In this document: in pieces, positions 41,742 through 50,491 of the stretch | Position numbering within the stretch: position 1 is the first letter of the stretch | Layout of the letters: each line of letters opens with the position of its first letter | Origin: AC-32 sp038237925 | GTDB taxonomy: Bacteria; Actinomycetota; Thermoleophilia; Gaiellales; Gaiellaceae | Direction of reading: 5' to 3' | Length of the DNA: 64,000 nt | Assembly: GCA_038237925.1 (NCBI GenBank) | Contig: JBBRYF010000003.1 | Location: forward strand, 62,001 to 126,000 | Made by a program: the position numbers and the translations under genes | Notes under the pieces: generated by a model | Told to the model about the DNA's origin: nothing | The model's input: only the letters and a program-made list of their open reading frames with translations | Database searches by the model: none

Positions 41742-43097
41742 CTACCAGTAGAGGTAAATCGAGGTGCCGTAATCAATCAGTGAGTACACGCGAGCGGCCA
41801 CCCACAGCGGAATGCGCACGCAGCCGTGGCTCGCAGGGTACGCCGGGACGCTGTGGTAGCCGTGGATCGCGAAGCCGCCGACGAAGAACGACGAGTAGTA
41901 CATCTCCTCGGCGTTGAAGCCCGGCACCTTGCTGTACACGCGCCAGTGTCCGAGCGGCGTGTTGCCGGTGGCGCCGGTCGAGACCGTCACGATCAGGGCG
42001 ACCTTGCCGTCGCGGACGAGGAAGAGCACCTGGCGGCCCTTGCTGACCTCGACGTGGTCGCCCGGGTAGCGCGCCTCGGGGACCCGGGCGCTTTGCAGCT
42101 CGCGCCAGAAGCGTGCGTCCACCGTGCCGGTGCGCGGCAGGCCGTGCAGCTTCTGGAACGCGGTCACGGCGTCGATGTCATCCTGGCCGTAGTAGCCGTC
42201 GACGCGGCCGAGCGCGTAGTGGAGCTCGTGCAGGCGGCGATCGAGCTCGTAGGCGCTCGGGCCGGCCGAGCCGGGACCGAGGTTGGGCGCGAACACGATC
42301 CGCTCGAGCGCATGGCGCACCGGGAGGTAGCCCGGTGCGGGCTGGACGATCAGGCGGATGCGATAGGCGCCCGCGGTCCCCGTCCCCAGCCGGAGGCGAA
42401 GCCGGCCGTGGAACGCGCGCTTCGCGACGAGGCGTCGCCCACGCCAGACCTGGACGCGCACGGTCCCGGCCGCAGCCGGCCGCTCGCGCACGACCAACGC
42501 CAGAGGAGTTCCGACCCGGCCCGACCCGCTGAATGCGGTGTCGAGCCCCGGTCGCACGGCGAGCCCGACCTGGTTCGAGACGGCTGCGCCGTAGCGGACG
42601 GTGTACCGAGCATCGGGCGTACCGACGCGGCCGCGGACGAAGAACCTCCCGTCGCGCTCGGCCCGGACGGTCGCGATTCGCCGCGCGCCGCGGTAGAGCG
42701 CGATCCGCGCGCCCTTGCTCGCGGGGACGAGCCGCCCGCGGAAGCGCGCGAGCTGCTGGTAGCGCCCACTCTTCGGGCCGGAGAGGCTGAGCCCGGTCGC
42801 GGTCACTGTCACCGTGGCCTGCGAGGTCTCGCCGAGTACGTTGGTGGCGGTCACGTGAGCGGTGAAGCGGCCGGCTGCGTAGGTGTGCTGGACGACCGGG
42901 CCGTCCGCGGTCGCGCCGTCGCCGAGGTCCCAGTGGTAGGTCGCGTCGTCGCCGGTGGCCGAGAGCGTCACCGCGAGCGGCGCGGCTCCGGTCGAAGGCG
43001 CCGCTCGCGCACTTACGGCAGGGGCCGCCGCGTGCGCCGCGGGTGCGAACGCCAAGGCCGCCAGGAAGACCGCTGCACGCCGCACTTTCACGAGCAT
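41742..43097 (-). CDS. L,D-transpeptidase with PKD and peptidoglycan-binding domains
   Basis: 451 residues, secreted (signal peptide about 1-24). A PKD domain (about 35-100, YHWDLGDGATADG) is followed by two Ig-like stretches, a peptidoglycan_binding_1 helical bundle (about 285-345, GYYGQDDIDAVTAFQKLHGLPRTG) and a YkuD catalytic domain ending with HGYHSVPAYPASHGCVRIPLW, with the catalytic His and Cys. It forms 3-3 crosslinks in the wall or attaches proteins. ATG 43097. In the minus-strand group with PrcB-like and CPBP genes. Confidence 0.92.
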   Translation of the reverse strand: MLVKVRRAAVFLAALAFAPAAHAAAPAVSARAAPSTGAAPLAVTLSATGDDATYHWDLGDGATADGPVVQHTYAAGRFTAHVTATNVLGETSQATVTVTATGLSLSGPKSGRYQQLARFRGRLVPASKGARIALYRGARRIATVRAERDGRFFVRGRVGTPDARYTVRYGAAVSNQVGLAVRPGLDTAFSGSGRVGTPLALVVRERPAAAGTVRVQVWRGRRLVAKRAFHGRLRLRLGTGTAGAYRIRLIVQPAPGYLPVRHALERIVFAPNLGPGSAGPSAYELDRRLHELHYALGRVDGYYGQDDIDAVTAFQKLHGLPRTGTVDARFWRELQSARVPEARYPGDHVEVSKGRQVLFLVRDGKVALIVTVSTGATGNTPLGHWRVYSKVPGFNAEEMYYSSFFVGGFAIHGYHSVPAYPASHGCVRIPLWVAARVYSLIDYGTSIYLYW

Positions 43098-43104
43098 AGA
43101 CGAG

Positions 43105-43758
43105 CTACCGGGCGAGAGCCTCTACGAGCGCGAGCGCATTGAAGGTCGCGTGTAGGAGCATCCCGGGGTAGAGGCTGCCCGTGCGCACGCGGACGAGGGC
43201 CACCGCGATCCCGAAGACGAAGAGGGCGGGGAACCCTTCGACGAGGCCGTGATCAGCGGCGAAGGCGGCCGCCGTGCCCGCGACGGCGGCGACGGTGCCG
43301 AAGCGAGCGAGCAGGTGGAAGCCGACTCCGCGGAAGGTCAGCTCCTCGACGATCGGTGCGACGACCGCGACGACCACGCCGTTGAGGATGAACGGCACCG
43401 CCTTCGAAGAGTCCCAGTGCGACGGCTGGAGGCCCTGCTCCCGCGTTGCGTGCAGCACGGTCTCGAGGGCGACCTCGACGACGAGCAGGACGATGAGCGT
43501 CGCCAGTGCGAACCCGAGCGCGCGGCTCCACGAGGCGGGCGCTCGCAGTCCGAGGTCCGAGCGAGAGAGCCCGCGCGCGATCCAGAGCAGGATCGCGCCC
43601 GTCACTGCGTAGAAGACGACTCCGCTGACCGCGGTGTCGTAGCGGTAGAGCGTGTCCGACGGCGGCTTGCCGGAGGTAAACCGGCTCGCGTAGTTCAGGG
43701 CCGCGAGCGCGCCGACGAGGCCGAGCCAGCCGGTCAGCCGCTGCGCGTACGTTCTCAA
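43105..43758 (-). CDS. CPBP-family intramembrane glutamic endopeptidase
   Basis: 217 residues with about seven membrane segments. EELTFRGVGFHLL holds the EExxxR motif, with the FxxxH-type segment FAADHG and HATFN giving the other conserved His and Asn. Members resemble Rce1 and process or protect membrane or secreted peptides. TTG 43758 is the start, 4 bp after the BtuF-like stop. Substrate unknown. Confidence 0.88.
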   Translation of the reverse strand: MRTYAQRLTGWLGLVGALAALNYASRFTSGKPPSDTLYRYDTAVSGVVFYAVTGAILLWIARGLSRSDLGLRAPASWSRALGFALATLIVLLVVEVALETVLHATREQGLQPSHWDSSKAVPFILNGVVVAVVAPIVEELTFRGVGFHLLARFGTVAAVAGTAAAFAADHGLVEGFPALFVFGIAVALVRVRTGSLYPGMLLHATFNALALVEALAR

Positions 43759-43762
43759 CGGG

Positions 43763-44623
43763 TCAGCGGGTCACGTCGGGGTGCAAGATCTGCGCGAGCT
43801 CCTCGAGCGCGACGGCGACCTGCGTCCCGGCGATCCCTGCGTCGGCCGGCACGATCGCGAACCGACCGCTGCGCACTGCGCGCAGCCGCTTCGTCCCCGA
43901 GCGCGAGCGGAGTTGCCGCAGCGTCCTCCCGCTGGCGGCCGTCGCGAGGTAGACGTCGGGGTCGAGCTGGACCAGCCGGCTGAGCGGGAACGGGCCCTGC
44001 TCCGGGCTGCCGCCGGCGACGCTGCGACCGCGCGCCTCGGTGATCAGGTCGCCGAGCAGGCTGTGAGTCGAGATCGTCGAGAAGTCGCCGTCGTCGACGA
44101 AGACAGTGACCACCTTCGAGCCGGCGAGCTTCGCCACGACCGCGTGCCGCTTCGCTTCGATCGCCGCCGTCCGCCGCCGCGCCTCGAGCGGTCGGCCGGT
44201 CAAGAGCCCGATCTCGCCGATCGCCTGCACGACGTCGTCGAGCGTGCTGCTCGGCTCCACGTACTCAGCCGCCCGCGTCGCGCTGCCGGCGCGCGCGAGG
44301 TCGAGCGGATCGGTGCCACCCGATGCGACGATCAGATCGGGCCGCGCCCGGCGGATCGCGCCGACCAGTGGAAGGCCGACGAGCGTGTCGTTCACGCTCA
44401 CGATCCGCTTGCCGAGACCGAGCGACTCGAGAATCTGCCGCGGCCCGGCGCCGACCGGGACGATTCGCTTGGGCGCGGCTTGCACAACGGTCGGGCGGTC
44501 GCCCCCGCCCTGCACCGTGACAGGGAAGCTCTGCACGAGCGCGCCGGCCGGCTCGCTCCTCTCGCCGCACGCGGTGCCGGCCAGAAGCACCACGGCGCCC
44601 GCCGCCACAAGCGCGATTTTCAT
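43763..44623 (-). CDS. BtuF-like periplasmic-binding lipoprotein
   Basis: 286 residues. A signal peptide (KIALVAAGAVVLLAGTACGE) with a Cys resembles a lipobox only loosely. APKRIVPVGAGPRQILESLGLGKRIVSVN and PDLIVASGGTDPLDL match the TroA/BtuF-type substrate-binding fold for iron-siderophore or cobalamin ABC importers. ATG 44623 (or 44632). No permease or ATPase gene is adjacent, so partners lie elsewhere. Overlaps the PIG-V-like gene by 4 bp. Confidence 0.75.
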   Translation of the reverse strand: MKIALVAAGAVVLLAGTACGERSEPAGALVQSFPVTVQGGGDRPTVVQAAPKRIVPVGAGPRQILESLGLGKRIVSVNDTLVGLPLVGAIRRARPDLIVASGGTDPLDLARAGSATRAAEYVEPSSTLDDVVQAIGEIGLLTGRPLEARRRTAAIEAKRHAVVAKLAGSKVVTVFVDDGDFSTISTHSLLGDLITEARGRSVAGGSPEQGPFPLSRLVQLDPDVYLATAASGRTLRQLRSRSGTKRLRAVRSGRFAIVPADAGIAGTQVAVALEELAQILHPDVTR

Positions 44624-45870
44624 GCGACCCATTGCCACAACGCCCATTGCACGACCGAGACTCCTAGCAGGAGCGAGCTCACCGCGACGATCGCAGTGTG
44701 CGCGCGCGGCCTTCCGCCGACCGAGGCGAGCGCGAGGAAGAGCGGGAAGATCGTCAGTCCGAAGCGCGGTAACGAGAGGAGCGGCCAGCGTTCGCTCGGC
44801 ACGCTCAGCGGGATCGCGAGGCTCACGGTTGCGAAGAGCCCGTAGGGCGCGCCGAAGCGCCGCCACGCGATCGGCGTCAGCGCGACGAACAGCAGGAGGA
44901 ACGCGAGCGTCTGGAGGTTGAGCGTCGCGACCCGGATCGGATCGGCATCCTGCACGGGCGTCCAGTACGCGTGCGTATGCGATCCGGAGGCCAGCTGCTC
45001 GATCCCGGCCCACCCGGCGCGGAGCCCGTCCCAGATCCCGCCGAGCGGCCCGACAGGCGATAGGTGCCGGCTCCAGAGACGCTGGGCGCGGAGGAACGCC
45101 CAGGGATCGCCGTCGGCCCGCCAGAGGTAGAGCGGGTAGGCCGCGAAGAGAACCGGCGCGACCGCCAGCGATGCGAGCGACCGCCGCCGTTCCCGCGACC
45201 GCCACGCGAGGAGCGCGAGCGCCGGGAGCAGCGCTGCGGCGGTCGGGCGCGTTAGCAGCGCGAGCCCGGTCACCGCGCCCGCCGTGAGAAATCGGCCGCG
45301 CTCGGCCAGCGCGAACGCCGCCAGCGTCAGCAGCAGATAGAGCGACTCGCTGTAGACGGCCTGCAGGAAGAAGGCGAACGGAAACACCGCGAGATAGAGC
45401 ACCGCCCGCCGGGCTCCGTCGGCGCCGAGCCGTTCCTCGGCGATCCGGTGCAGGAGCAGGAACGACCCGAAAGCGGCCGCCAGCGATACGAGGATGCCTG
45501 CGACGACGTAGTGACCGAAGAGCACGCGTCCGAGCGCGCCGACGACACCGGGGTAGAGCGGGTAGAAGGCGGACGCCGCGCCCGAGGCCGAGTCGTAGCC
45601 GTGCTTGGCGATGCGCAGGAACCAGACGCTGTCCCAGCGGGCCCAGACGTCGGTGATCGCGCCGAGGTCGTGCGTCAGCAACGGGTCGTCCCAGACGACT
45701 GCGCGCGGGTGGCGGTTCGGGACGAAGACGAAGAGTGAGAAGAGCGCGGCACCCCAGATCGCCGCCCGGGTCCAGAGGAAGATCTCGGGCGCGGGGTTCC
45801 CTGCGCGCGGCAGCCGTAGCTCGCGGCGTACCGTCCGCTTCGGCGAGCGCACGCGTTGACCGGCGGCCAC
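44620..45870 (-). CDS. PIG-V-like mannosyltransferase (GT-C)
   Basis: About 416 residues, multi-pass. WARWDSVWFLRIAKHGYD with the Asp in the first outer loop, SAFYPLYPGVVGALG and FAFFLQAVYSESLYLLLTLAAFALAERGR match the bacterial PIG-V/GPI-mannosyltransferase II pattern. It likely adds mannose from a polyprenyl donor to a surface glycan or protein. I chose GTG 45870; GTG 45852 is possible. Divergent from the DUF2203 gene with 19 bp between starts. Confidence 0.8.
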   Translation of the reverse strand: MAAGQRVRSPKRTVRRELRLPRAGNPAPEIFLWTRAAIWGAALFSLFVFVPNRHPRAVVWDDPLLTHDLGAITDVWARWDSVWFLRIAKHGYDSASGAASAFYPLYPGVVGALGRVLFGHYVVAGILVSLAAAFGSFLLLHRIAEERLGADGARRAVLYLAVFPFAFFLQAVYSESLYLLLTLAAFALAERGRFLTAGAVTGLALLTRPTAAALLPALALLAWRSRERRRSLASLAVAPVLFAAYPLYLWRADGDPWAFLRAQRLWSRHLSPVGPLGGIWDGLRAGWAGIEQLASGSHTHAYWTPVQDADPIRVATLNLQTLAFLLLFVALTPIAWRRFGAPYGLFATVSLAIPLSVPSERWPLLSLPRFGLTIFPLFLALASVGGRPRAHTAIVAVSSLLLGVSVVQWALWQWVA

Positions 45871-45889
45871 GGCGCGCGATGATACCCCG

Positions 45890-46297
45890 ATGTCCCAGCG
45901 GCACTTCACGCCCGATGAGGCGAACGAGCTGCTGGCGCAGGTGCGCCCGGCGGCCGAGGCGCTTGTCGAGCACCGGCGCGCACTCACAGCCGCCGCCGCC
46001 CGCCGCGCGAGCTTGACCGCGAGGATCTCCGGCAACGGTGGCGACTTCGATCCCCAGGAGCCGAGCGAGCTGGAGGCTCAGCTCGAGCGCGAGGCCGACG
46101 CGGTGGCGCGCGCAGTCGAAGAGCTCGAGCGGATCGGGGTGCAGGTGAAGGACCTCGACCGCGGGCTCGTCGACTTCCCGGCCCTGCACGACGGCGAAGA
46201 GGTGCTCCTCTGCTGGCACGTCGGCGAGGACGAGGTCGCCCACTGGCACGGCCTGGAGGAGGGCTTCGCGGGCAGGAAACGCCTGCCGTTCGACTAA
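45890..46297 (+). CDS. DUF2203-family protein
   Basis: 135 residues. FTPDEANELLAQVRP, a helical hairpin, then GVQVKDLDRGLVDFPALHDGEEVLLCWHVGEDEVAHWHGLEEGFAGR, the DUF2203 pattern. Function is unknown; it is widespread in actinobacteria and Firmicutes. ATG 45890. Followed by MscS after 9 bp on the same strand. Confidence 0.85.
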   Translation: MSQRHFTPDEANELLAQVRPAAEALVEHRRALTAAAARRASLTARISGNGGDFDPQEPSELEAQLEREADAVARAVEELERIGVQVKDLDRGLVDFPALHDGEEVLLCWHVGEDEVAHWHGLEEGFAGRKRLPFD

Positions 46298-46306
46298 CCC
46301 ATCGCC

Positions 46307-47029
46307 ATGCCGCTCTGGCACCGCCTGACTGTGTTCGGCGCGGTCCTGCTCGTCACCCTGGTCGTCGCGCGGGTCGTCGACCGGAGGCTCGCGCGCCGCG
46401 ACCTCGACGCCGCGACCGCGACGCGCTACCGCGTGCTGCGCCGCAGTGTGCTCACGCTGATCGTCTTCGTCGGCCTGCTGTCCGCGCTGCTCGTGATCCC
46501 GCAGGTGCGCGCGGTCGCGACCGGGATCCTTGCCTCGTCGGCCGTGATCGGGATCGTCGTCGGCTTCGCAGCCCAGCGGACGATCGGGAACTTCATCGCC
46601 GGCCTGCTGATCGCGATCTCGCAGCCGATCCGGCTCGGCGACTACGTCGAGACCGGGGGGTTCACCGGGGTCGTCGAGGAGATCGGCCTCACCTACACAT
46701 TCATTCGCATCGACGACAACGACCGCCTCGTCGTACCGAACGAGAAGATCGCCTCGGATACCATCCGCAACTCGTCCATCCGCAGCCGAAAGAAGCTCGC
46801 GCAAGTGACCGTCCAGGTTCCTCTCGACACCGATCTCGAAGCCGCTCGCACGCTTCTGCGTGAGGCGGCGCAGGACGAGCGCGCCGAGGTCGACGTGATC
46901 GAGCTCGCCGACCACGCGCGCCTCCGTCTGCGGGTCTGGGCGCCGGATGAGCCGAGCGCCGAGCGCCTCGAGAACGAGCTCCGCCTTCGCTCGCACGCCC
47001 GTCTGCGAGAGGCCGGGGTCTTCGCGTGA
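46307..47029 (+). CDS. MscS-family mechanosensitive channel
   Basis: 240 residues. Two to three membrane helices (about 8-25, 45-65, 70-110), the last being the pore helix (SSAVIGIVVGFAAQRTIGNFIAGLLI), then the cytoplasmic beta domain (GDYVETGGFTGVVEEIGLTYTFIRIDDNDRLVVPNEKI). It opens under membrane tension to release solutes. ATG 46307. Its stop overlaps the PBP start (GTGA). Confidence 0.9.
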   Translation: MPLWHRLTVFGAVLLVTLVVARVVDRRLARRDLDAATATRYRVLRRSVLTLIVFVGLLSALLVIPQVRAVATGILASSAVIGIVVGFAAQRTIGNFIAGLLIAISQPIRLGDYVETGGFTGVVEEIGLTYTFIRIDDNDRLVVPNEKIASDTIRNSSIRSRKKLAQVTVQVPLDTDLEAARTLLREAAQDERAEVDVIELADHARLRLRVWAPDEPSAERLENELRLRSHARLREAGVFA

Positions 47030-49218
47030 CGCCCCCGCCGCCCCCGCCTCGCGGACGCGGCCGCCAGACCGACGACGACTTCGACCACGTCTTCCGCCGC
47101 AGCCGCCGCCGCCGCGCCAACGGCAAGGGCAAGCGCAAGCGGCGGACGACGCTGATCTTCGCGACGCTGCTGATCATCGTGCTGGCGGTGATCGCCTCCG
47201 GCGTGGGTGCGGTCGCGAGGTTCCGTTCCGACTGCACGCTCAAGGACTTGAAGGCCGTGCAGATCGGCGAGAACTCGTTCGTCTTCGCTGCCAACGGCTC
47301 GCTGCTCGGCTCGATTCCGGCCGAGCGCAACCGCACACCGATCGCGCTCTGGCGTGTCAGCCCGTGGATGAGCAAGGCAACGGTGGCGATCGAGGACCAC
47401 CGCTTCTACCAGCACGGCGGCGTCGATTACGAGGGCATCGCGCGCGCGGCCTGGAAGGACCTCCGTGCCGGCCACGTCGTGCAGGGCGGCTCGACGATCA
47501 CGCAGCAGCTCGTTCGCAACCTCTACATCTCGAAGGAGCGGACCCTGAAGCGGAAGCTGAAGGAGGCCTGCCTGGCGATCAAGCTCTCGCGCGCGCGCTC
47601 GAAGGACTGGATCCTCGGCCAGTACATGAACCAGGTCTACTACGGCAACCACGCGTACGGGATCGAGGCAGCCTCCCAGACGTACTTCTCCAAGCACGCG
47701 CGCGATCTGACGCTGGTCGAGGCGGCGCTCCTAGCCGGGCTGCCGCAGGCTCCGTCGGTCTACGACCCGCTGCACCGGCCTGCGGCGGCGATCGAGCGAC
47801 GCGACCAGGTGCTGCGCGCGATGCGCGACTATGGCGCCATCAACGAGGCACGCTACGAGAAGGCGGTCTCGCAGCGGAACCTCAAGCTGAAGCCGGGCAG
47901 GCTCTACACGCGCATCCGCGAGCCGTACTTCTTCAGCTACGTTCGCGACCAGTTGATCGCCGAGTACGGCGCCAACACGGTTCGCACCGGTGGGCTGCGT
48001 GTCTACACGACGATCAATCCGCGGCTCCAGGTCGCCGCTCGCAAGGCAATCACCGACACGCTCTACCTGCGCAACGACCCCGCGGCCGCGGTCGTCTCGA
48101 TCAACCCGGCGAACGGCGCGATTCGCGCGATGACGGCGGTCACGCCCGGCCGCACTGGCAACCAGTTCAACCTCGTCGCGCAGGCACGGCGGCAGCCCGG
48201 CTCGACGTTCAAGACCTTCGTCTTGGCCGCGGCGATCGAGCAGGGCATGAATCCGAGCACCACCTACTACACATCCGCCCCGTTCCACTACCAGCCCGAC
48301 CCGTACACGCCGGCCTGGGACGTGCAGACCTACGACCACTCGTACTTGGGCTCGATCTCGGTCACGAACGCGACGCTCGCCTCCGACAACACGGTCTACG
48401 CTCAGCTGACCCTTGACGTCGGGCCCGACAAGGTCGCCGAGATGGCGCACAAGCTCGGCATCAGTACCCGTCTCGACGTCGTGCCCGCGATGGGGCTCGG
48501 CGCCGATGCGATCTCGCCGCTGGAGGAAGCCTCCGCCTACGCGACGATTGCGGCCGGTGGCATCTACTCGAAGCCGATGGCGATCAAGAAGGTCGTGCTC
48601 GCGAACGGGCGCGAGGACGTCGACGCCGGTTGGGGCCAGCCGCAGCGCAACCGCGTGATCAGCGACGGCGTGGCCTACGAGGTGACGCGGATCCTGGAGC
48701 AGAACGTGCTTGGCGGCACGGGCGTTGGCGCGTATTTTGGCCGGCCCTCGGCGGGCAAGACCGGCACGACCGACAACCACGCGGATGCCTGGTTCTCCGG
48801 CTTCGTGCCGCAGCTCGAGACCACCGTCTGGGTCGGGTACCCGCAAGGGGAGATCCCGATGCTGAGCGTGCACGGGATCGCGGTGGCCGGCGGCACCTTC
48901 CCCGCCTCGATCTGGAAGCTGTTCATGGAGACCGCGCTGGCGAAGGCGCCGGCGCTGAACTGGCAGTTGCCGCGCCAGCCCGTCGTCTGGCAGCCCTGGA
49001 CGCAGGGCCAGTACGGCTCGAGCCTCACTCCGACCAACACGTACAGGCCGACGGGTACGACTGGCACGACGGCGACGACCGGGACGACAACGGCGCCCTC
49101 GACTAGAACGGTACCGACGACCACTGGGAGGACCGTGACGACCGCGCCGCCCGCTCCCCCGCCTCCCCCGCCACCGCCTCCACCCCCGCCGTCGCCTCCA
49201 CCGCCTCCGGGTCCGTAG
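47026..49218 (+). CDS. Class A penicillin-binding protein
   Basis: 730 residues. A basic cytoplasmic tail and one membrane helix (about 40-62), then a GT51 glycosyltransferase domain (IEDHRFYQHGGVDYEGIARA with the catalytic Glu, GGSTITQQLVRNLY, KEACLAIKLSR) and a transpeptidase domain (SxxK in PGSTFKTF, SxN in SDNTVYAQ, KTG in GKTGTTDN). The tail is Thr-rich followed by a run of prolines, probably spanning the wall. It polymerises and crosslinks peptidoglycan. GTG 47026. Confidence 0.95.
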   Translation: MTPPPPPPRGRGRQTDDDFDHVFRRSRRRRANGKGKRKRRTTLIFATLLIIVLAVIASGVGAVARFRSDCTLKDLKAVQIGENSFVFAANGSLLGSIPAERNRTPIALWRVSPWMSKATVAIEDHRFYQHGGVDYEGIARAAWKDLRAGHVVQGGSTITQQLVRNLYISKERTLKRKLKEACLAIKLSRARSKDWILGQYMNQVYYGNHAYGIEAASQTYFSKHARDLTLVEAALLAGLPQAPSVYDPLHRPAAAIERRDQVLRAMRDYGAINEARYEKAVSQRNLKLKPGRLYTRIREPYFFSYVRDQLIAEYGANTVRTGGLRVYTTINPRLQVAARKAITDTLYLRNDPAAAVVSINPANGAIRAMTAVTPGRTGNQFNLVAQARRQPGSTFKTFVLAAAIEQGMNPSTTYYTSAPFHYQPDPYTPAWDVQTYDHSYLGSISVTNATLASDNTVYAQLTLDVGPDKVAEMAHKLGISTRLDVVPAMGLGADAISPLEEASAYATIAAGGIYSKPMAIKKVVLANGREDVDAGWGQPQRNRVISDGVAYEVTRILEQNVLGGTGVGAYFGRPSAGKTGTTDNHADAWFSGFVPQLETTVWVGYPQGEIPMLSVHGIAVAGGTFPASIWKLFMETALAKAPALNWQLPRQPVVWQPWTQGQYGSSLTPTNTYRPTGTTGTTATTGTTTAPSTRTVPTTTGRTVTTAPPAPPPPPPPPPPPPSPPPPPGP

Positions 49219-49219
49219 C

Positions 49220-50491
49220 GTGCGGCCGGCGCTGCGCGCCGCGCTCGTCGCGATCCCTGTCTACGTCGCCGCCTGTGCCGTCCCGGACGGCGGGCTGTTC
49301 CGTGCGGCGCGGTTTCGCGATGTCCACGTCTACCAGGGCTATGCGGAGCAACTGCTCCACGGTGCGCTGCCCTATCGCGACGTGTCCGTCGAGTACCCGC
49401 CGGGCGCGTTCGCCGTCTTCCTGCCGCCCACCGCCTTCGGGGCGTCGCACTACAACGCGGCCTTCAAGACGCTCATGGCGGTGTGCGGAATCGCGACGCT
49501 CGTGCTCGTCGCGCTCGTGCTGGCGGAGCTCGGAGCCTCTCGGCGGCGGATCGCAGGCGCGGTGGCGCTGCTTGCGCTCTCGCCGGTCGCGCTCGGCCCG
49601 ATCTCGCTGAACACCTACGATGCCTGGCCCGCGCTGCTGACGGTGCTCGCGCTCTGGCTGCTCCTGCGCGGCCGCGACCTTGCGGGATTTGCCGTGCTCG
49701 GGCTCGCCGTGACCGCAAAGGTCTACCCGCTCGTGCTCGTGCCGCTCGCCGCGTGGCTCGTGTGGCGGCGTGAAGGCCCGCGCCGGGCCGCGCTCGCACT
49801 CGTGGTGCTCGTTGCCGTGGCCGCGGCGGTGATCGCGCCGTTCACGGCCTACGCGCCGCACGGCGTGTTCGAGAGCTTCCGCTCGCAGGCCGCCCGCGGG
49901 CTCCAGGCCGAGAGCCTGGGCGCGGCGGTGCTGCTTGCGCTCGACCGGCTCGGCCTCTACCACGCGCGCGTCGTGGAGACGACCGGGGTGGCGGGGCGGA
50001 ACCTGGCCGGGGGCGCCGCAGACGCCGTCGCCGCGGTGCTGCTCGTGCTCGAAGCGGTGGCGGTCGTGGCGGTCTGGTGGCTGTACGCGCGCTCGCTGGA
50101 CCTGCGAGACCGGCTCCCGCTCGCGTGCGCGGCCGCGGTCGCGGGCTTCCTCGCGTTCACGAAAGTCTTCTCGCCGCAGTACCTCGTCTGGCTGCTCCCG
50201 CTCGTCGTGGCCGGCGGCGGCGCGATCGCGATCGGGCTGACCGCGGTCGCGCTCGTGCTCGCACAGGTGTGGTTCTTCCACTACGGCGCGCTCTTCCGGC
50301 TCGAGTGGCCGGTGTGGCTGCTGCTGGCGCGCGACCTCGTGGTAGTCGCGCTCTACCTAGTGCTCGTCGCCGCGCTCGCCCGCCGGAAGATCAGGATCCC
50401 GTCGCGTTCAAAGACGAGCCGCCACTCAGGGTTGGCCCGGAGCCAGGAAAGCTGGACCGCCGTCGGCAAGGGCGCGAGCCGGTCGGCATAG
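49220..50491 (+). CDS. GT87-like (DUF2029) membrane mannosyltransferase
   Basis: 423 residues with about nine membrane segments. YQGYAEQLLHGALPYRDVSVEYPPGAFAVFLPP is the family loop with catalytic-type Asp, and FTKVFSPQYLVWLLPL is a common GT87 block. It resembles polyprenyl-phosphomannose-dependent alpha-mannosyltransferases. GTG 49220 is 1 bp after the PBP stop. The last 46 codons overlap the convergent DUF2079 gene by 139 bp and read as a non-membrane tail (KTSRHSGLARSQESW). Confidence 0.82.
   Translation: MRPALRAALVAIPVYVAACAVPDGGLFRAARFRDVHVYQGYAEQLLHGALPYRDVSVEYPPGAFAVFLPPTAFGASHYNAAFKTLMAVCGIATLVLVALVLAELGASRRRIAGAVALLALSPVALGPISLNTYDAWPALLTVLALWLLLRGRDLAGFAVLGLAVTAKVYPLVLVPLAAWLVWRREGPRRAALALVVLVAVAAAVIAPFTAYAPHGVFESFRSQAARGLQAESLGAAVLLALDRLGLYHARVVETTGVAGRNLAGGAADAVAAVLLVLEAVAVVAVWWLYARSLDLRDRLPLACAAAVAGFLAFTKVFSPQYLVWLLPLVVAGGGAIAIGLTAVALVLAQVWFFHYGALFRLEWPVWLLLARDLVVVALYLVLVAALARRKIRIPSRSKTSRHSGLARSQESWTAVGKGASRSA

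Noticed and set aside
43763..46996. A minus-strand open frame of 1077 codons spanning several genes
   Set aside because: Only its end (43763-44623) reads like a protein (BtuF-like). The rest is Arg-rich shadow sequence of the DUF2203, MscS and PIG-V-like genes caused by high GC.
49150..49215. A proline run at the PBP C-terminus as a sequencing artefact
   Set aside because: The codons vary (CCG, CCC, CCT, CCA), the frame is kept to a stop next to the following start, and such tails are common in class A PBPs.
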